A stretch of DNA of 10,239 nucleotides from Prevotellaceae bacterium. Lineage in GTDB: Bacteria; Bacteroidota; Bacteroidia; Bacteroidales; UBA932. Of the stretch, positions 7,432 through 10,239 are shown in pieces. Under the pieces are notes generated by a model. The model searched no databases. It saw only the letters and a program-made list of their open reading frames with translations, and was not told the DNA's origin. A program made the position numbers and the translations under genes. The stretch lies in assembly GCA_031259805.1 (NCBI GenBank), contig JAIRKX010000027.1:1-10239 (forward strand), in the 5' to 3' direction. Within the stretch, counting starts at the first letter, position 1. Each line of letters opens with the position of its first letter.

Positions 7432-8616
7432 TTAATCGATAAGATCGCTGATTTGGCCGAACAATGCTTCGAGGTCGGCGCAGGCTTCTACGGCAGCATC
7501 GACTTGCTCGCTACGAATGCCGTCGCGTACTACTTCATAAAACGAATAGGTGTAAGCGCCCGTCGTAGCATTGTAGTTGCCGATGGCGCGAATTTTCGTA
7601 ATGCTGTCTTCGATCTTGGCTTTAATCCGGCTGTCGAGGTCGCTGTTTTTCCCCGCCACAAAAGCGCTTAGCGAGTTGGCTTTCGGCGCAGTGAGGTCGA
7701 GTCCGCCATAGTAAGCATTGCGGATGCTGATGATGTTATTCGCATAATCGTCGAGGGAATGCCAACTGTACCATGACTCAACTTCTTCCGTTTTGCGGGT
7801 ATCGTAGGGCGAGGCGATTTTGGTTTCGCCCACTTCGCCGGCAATATCGGCGCAGCCGGCGGGTATTTCGCCCAATGCTGCGGCAAGGCTTCCGTCGTAG
7901 TTACCCGTGCCGCTTTTCAACTTGTCGGCAAACTGCTGGAAGGCCGGATTCGCTTCATAAAAGGCTACGATTTCGTCGTTTTCACGGAATACATTTTTGA
8001 TTTCGGGCGACACATTCGCTTCGCCGGCCCATGCCACATACGCCAGTACGCAGTCCCATATCAGGGCGTCGGTAGCGGCAATGAGGTATTTCAACTCGGC
8101 GTCTGTCAGGCTTGCGCGGGGATGACCGTCGCGGAACAACAGATATTCGGTTACGTGGAATCCGATCTCTTCCGCATCCATTCTCCAGCAACTTGCGCTG
8201 GTGAGGCCGGCAGCTTCGTTGGCCAGCACTTCGTCGATTGCATTTTTCTCTAACGGCCACGAGTCAATATGTCCATCGATGTCAAACGCATCTTCGCCTA
8301 CCGGCCCAAACAGGAAGGCCTCGCTCTTTTCCCAAAAGATACGCGCTGTCATCCATGCATCGGCTGCCGCTTCGATCGCTGCCGCCGACTGTCCCTGCTT
8401 TAACGCCTGATTAGCGACGCGCATCTCAAGTGCGGCTTCGGCCAGCGATCGATACGTCGGCACTACCGTCGCATCCACATATTCCCGGAGGATGGCTTTG
8501 TATACTTCGTCCATACTATCGTCGGGCGTAAGGCTATCCTTTTCGCACGCAGCGAAGGCCAGTGATAGCATGCCTGCTGTTATCCCAAACAGCCAATTTC
8601 TAACTTGTCTTTTCAT
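7432..8616 (-). CDS. Imelysin-family (peptidase M75-like) lipoprotein
   Basis: This 394-residue protein has a lipoprotein signal with lipobox FAAC (Cys24), so it is anchored in the cell envelope. Two imelysin repeats can be seen. The first has WMTARIFWEKSEAFLFGPV (88-106), HIDSWPLEKNAIDEVL (116-131) and the family's GxHxxE motif as GFHVTEYLLF, with His154 and Glu157. The second has the diagnostic SWYSWHSLDDYANNIISIRN (281-300). The GxHxxE residues are the proposed metal site in imelysin and EfeM/EfeO-like proteins. Family members such as IrpA are induced by iron limitation and are thought to bind iron or other metals; protease activity was claimed for early members and is doubtful for most. 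The ATG at 8616 follows an A-rich leader with no Shine-Dalgarno sequence. The porin gene ends 60 bases upstream with no promoter seen between, so the two are probably one transcript. Confidence 0.93.
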   Translation of the reverse strand: MKRQVRNWLFGITAGMLSLAFAACEKDSLTPDDSMDEVYKAILREYVDATVVPTYRSLAEAALEMRVANQALKQGQSAAAIEAAADAWMTARIFWEKSEAFLFGPVGEDAFDIDGHIDSWPLEKNAIDEVLANEAAGLTSASCWRMDAEEIGFHVTEYLLFRDGHPRASLTDAELKYLIAATDALIWDCVLAYVAWAGEANVSPEIKNVFRENDEIVAFYEANPAFQQFADKLKSGTGNYDGSLAAALGEIPAGCADIAGEVGETKIASPYDTRKTEEVESWYSWHSLDDYANNIISIRNAYYGGLDLTAPKANSLSAFVAGKNSDLDSRIKAKIEDSITKIRAIGNYNATTGAYTYSFYEVVRDGIRSEQVDAAVEACADLEALFGQISDLID

Positions 8617-8676
8617 GTTTTTTGTTTATTTGTTTAGTCGTTGATTTGCTTATTTATTTAGTTGTCCCTGCACACA

Positions 8677-9999
8677 TCAATTGAAAAATCCCGAGTACCC
8701 GACGCCTAACGAAATCATCGGTTCGTCGTTGTAGCCGGCGGCCAGCTTGCGCAGCAGGTATTCGGCTTTTATCACCAGTCCTTTCATCGGAAAGTAGTTG
8801 ATGCCTGCGCTGACGATGGTTCGTTCGCACCATGCTTTGTCTGCAATTCCTTCGGCGGTACGGTACATGGAATCGTAATAGCCGTAATGTCCGTAGACGT
8901 ACAGCCGGTTATCCTCATGGCGGCGGCTGCCGAAGAACGACAGCACATCATAGCCGGCTTCCACGTAGTAACTCAATGCATCGGACGCCACATCGGTACG
9001 CGGCGACGGGCTGGCCGACGGGAAACGTTTGTTGACCGCCGAAATATCTTTAGAGCCGCCCAGATTACCGTACACCACATTCGCGCGCGCCAGCACATGA
9101 TGATCGTCGTATACGGCATCGAGCGAGCCGATTGTAACAATCCCCTTGACATTATAGCGCTCGTAGCGTTTTGACTTAAGCGAATTGTCGACGCTGTAGC
9201 CGTAGTACCCGCTTACTCCGAGGCGCAGTCCCTTGACGGAATAATTGTCAATGCGAATTGCGCCGGCATATTGGTTCGCAATTTTAAACTCATAGGGCGA
9301 GGTTGCGCCGCCCGCGATCCAGTCGGCATCGCTAAAGCGTTCGGCATCGAGGCCGGCGACAAACAACGCTTCATAGCGCCATGCCCCGGCACGCCCCCAG
9401 AAACTGAGGCCTGTTTCATGCCACGTGCAGGGCAGAATGGCCGATTCCTCTTCGGGACGCAACACCGAAAAGAATTCGGTCGGCATGTGATGCTGGTTCG
9501 TCAACCCGACCGGCACGATAATATGCCCCATGCGCAGGTTAGCATACGACGCAAATGATTTCTCAATCCAAAATTGCTCGATAGCTACTTCACCGCCTTT
9601 TTCGATTTCGGTTTCGTATTCTTCGGCTTCCGTACGTTCGATTTCGTAGGTTGTGCCGGCGCCGCCGTGTTCAAATTCGATCTCGCTGCCCAGCTTCCAC
9701 CCGCGCCCGAAATCGTATCCGATATACACGATGACATGCGGCAAATCCATCCGCCCGTGCGATTCGTTTTTATAACGTTCGGGATACGAATACCGGGAAG
9801 GACTGTCGCTATAAAACATCCGTTGCATCACCGCCTCGCCGTAGCCGCCGACTTGTAGCCGCCGCGCCTTAGACCAGACGCTGCTGCTATCGGACGCGCC
9901 GAACGTTTGCGTGCGCATAACGCCGGCATTCTGCGCCGCCGCAGGCTGCGACAAGCATACGCCAAAAATGAAAAGAAAAAGAAAAATCCGTTGTATCAT
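8677..9999 (-). CDS. Porin-like outer-membrane beta-barrel protein
   Basis: This 440-residue protein starts with a signal peptide (MIQRIFLFLFIFGVCLSQP then AAAQ, with cleavage near the Ala-rich end). The rest is rich in alternating aromatic and glycine strands, for example VGGYGEAV, VIVYIGYDFGRGWKLGSEIEF, LRMGHIIVPVG, LGVSGYYGYSV, LYVYGHYGYYD and the final ISLGVGYSGFF. This is typical of an outer-membrane barrel of the Bacteroidota porin type (phosphate-selective porin O/P-like in style); the substrate cannot be read from sequence. The frame is open to a TTG at 10017, but the ATG at 9999 is chosen because the hydrophobic signal begins directly there and the promoter 41 bases upstream leaves a short leader. 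The gene is first in the imelysin-cytochrome cluster and may admit or receive the ligand handled by the lipoproteins. It ends FFN, so the usual terminal aromatic residue is next to last. Confidence 0.8.
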   Translation of the reverse strand: MIQRIFLFLFIFGVCLSQPAAAQNAGVMRTQTFGASDSSSVWSKARRLQVGGYGEAVMQRMFYSDSPSRYSYPERYKNESHGRMDLPHVIVYIGYDFGRGWKLGSEIEFEHGGAGTTYEIERTEAEEYETEIEKGGEVAIEQFWIEKSFASYANLRMGHIIVPVGLTNQHHMPTEFFSVLRPEEESAILPCTWHETGLSFWGRAGAWRYEALFVAGLDAERFSDADWIAGGATSPYEFKIANQYAGAIRIDNYSVKGLRLGVSGYYGYSVDNSLKSKRYERYNVKGIVTIGSLDAVYDDHHVLARANVVYGNLGGSKDISAVNKRFPSASPSPRTDVASDALSYYVEAGYDVLSFFGSRRHEDNRLYVYGHYGYYDSMYRTAEGIADKAWCERTIVSAGINYFPMKGLVIKAEYLLRKLAAGYNDEPMISLGVGYSGFFN

Positions 10000-10039
10000 A
10001 CTATTTGTGCTATTCAATACTGTTCATTATTTCGGAGCA

Positions 10040-10070
10040 CAAAGGTATATCGCATTCCACATTGCCACAA
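10040..10070 (-). promoter_or_regulatory. Promoter of the porin-imelysin-cytochrome-ccsA cluster
   Basis: On the minus strand a TTG -33 element (10070-10068) is followed by 20 bases and TACCTTTG (10047-10040), a perfect Bacteroidota -7. Transcription would begin near 10033, giving a leader of about 34 bases before the porin ATG at 9999. No other good match was found in the spacers of the cluster, so this is probably the main promoter for all four genes. Confidence 0.72.
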
Positions 10071-10086
10071 TCCCTATTAATAGGGA
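10071..10086. promoter_or_regulatory. 16-base perfect palindrome abutting the -33 element (candidate operator)
   Basis: TCCCTATTAATAGGGA is self-complementary over all 16 bases and directly abuts the -33 TTG of the cluster promoter. That is a position where a dimeric regulator could activate or repress. It does not match the classical Fur box. Its half-site (TAGGGAAATT, 10081-10090) loosely resembles the outer arm of the repeat at 7390-7402 (TAAGGGAATTTT). No regulator gene is present in the window. Confidence 0.45.
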
Positions 10087-10173
10087 AATTGAAAGAAAAG
10101 AGTAATAAGATTAGGGGAGTAAACAGGGCTGACGCATCTAATACACATGTGATGATGTAATGATGAGGTGATT

Positions 10174-10239
10174 CATTGCTCCGTCATGGCGAGGAGCCCC
10201 CACGCTACGCTCGGGGCAGGCTCCGCGACGAAACAATCC
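10174..10239. repeat. GC-rich palindromic dispersed repeat (possibly cut by window end)
   Basis: This segment runs CATTGCTCCGTCATGGCGAG at its left end to GACGAAACAATCC at the right. It folds on itself: 10190-10198 (CGAGGAGCC) pairs with 10219-10227 (GGCTCCGCG) at 8 of 9 positions, and C and G runs inside can extend the stem. The shape and wording resemble an intergenic palindromic repeat scattered through many bacterial genomes (CATTGCGAGGAGC...GACGAAGCAATC, recalled from memory). It is much more GC rich than the A/T-rich spacer before it (10087-10173), in which I see no gene, only ATGATG-type microrepeats. Confidence 0.5.

Noticed and set aside
10000..10017. TTG start giving six extra residues on the porin-like protein.
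   Set aside because: The ATG at 9999 directly begins the hydrophobic signal peptide and fits the promoter distance. The extra residues are polar and TTG starts are rare.

Overview
The window looks like a chromosomal segment of a Bacteroidales bacterium (Bacteroidota), probably near Porphyromonas, Tannerella or Dysgonomonas. The 16S 3' end has the Bacteroidales-type helix 45 and tail. Three promoter-like sites match the Bacteroidota sigma-70 consensus (TTG/TTTG, about 19-20 bases, TAnnTTTG). Start codons follow A-rich leaders with no clear Shine-Dalgarno sequence. IleRS and L34 are of the Bacteroidota type. Genus cannot be fixed from this sequence alone.

Layout. Bases 1-386 hold the 3' end of a 16S rRNA gene, tRNA-Ala(TGC), tRNA-Ile(GAT) and a strong bidirectional terminator; no 23S or 5S rRNA follows. 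Facing this unit is rpmH (ribosomal protein L34, 50 aa, 497-649, minus strand) with a near-consensus promoter. Between rpmH and ileS is a 227-base element bounded by 43-base inverted repeats (729-955), resembling a MITE or decayed insertion sequence. ileS (1043-4390, plus strand) encodes a 1115-residue type 2 isoleucyl-tRNA synthetase. Its HIGH signature reads GIHH, the swapped form linked to very high mupirocin tolerance.

From 4432 to 9999 a four-gene cluster reads leftward. In transcription order it encodes a porin-like outer-membrane beta-barrel protein, an imelysin-family lipoprotein, a di-heme cytochrome c lipoprotein of the DUF1111 (di-heme oxidoreductase-like) family, and a compact ResB-CcsA fusion (cytochrome c synthase). 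The synthase is well placed to attach heme to the two CxxCH motifs of the neighbouring cytochrome. Imelysin plus DUF1111 is a recurring pair associated with iron or metal uptake, so the cluster is best read as a cell-envelope iron/metal or redox module with its own heme-attachment factor. That role is inferred. One recognisable promoter (10040-10070) precedes the porin gene, with a perfect 16-base palindrome touching its -33 element as a candidate operator.

The last 66 bases (10174-10239) form a GC-rich imperfect palindrome resembling dispersed intergenic repeats, probably cut by the window edge. Non-coding stretches of note are 650-1042 (promoters and inverted-repeat element), 7235-7431 (nested inverted repeats) and 10000-10239 (promoter, palindrome and terminal repeat). 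No CRISPR array, intact transposase or phage gene was seen.
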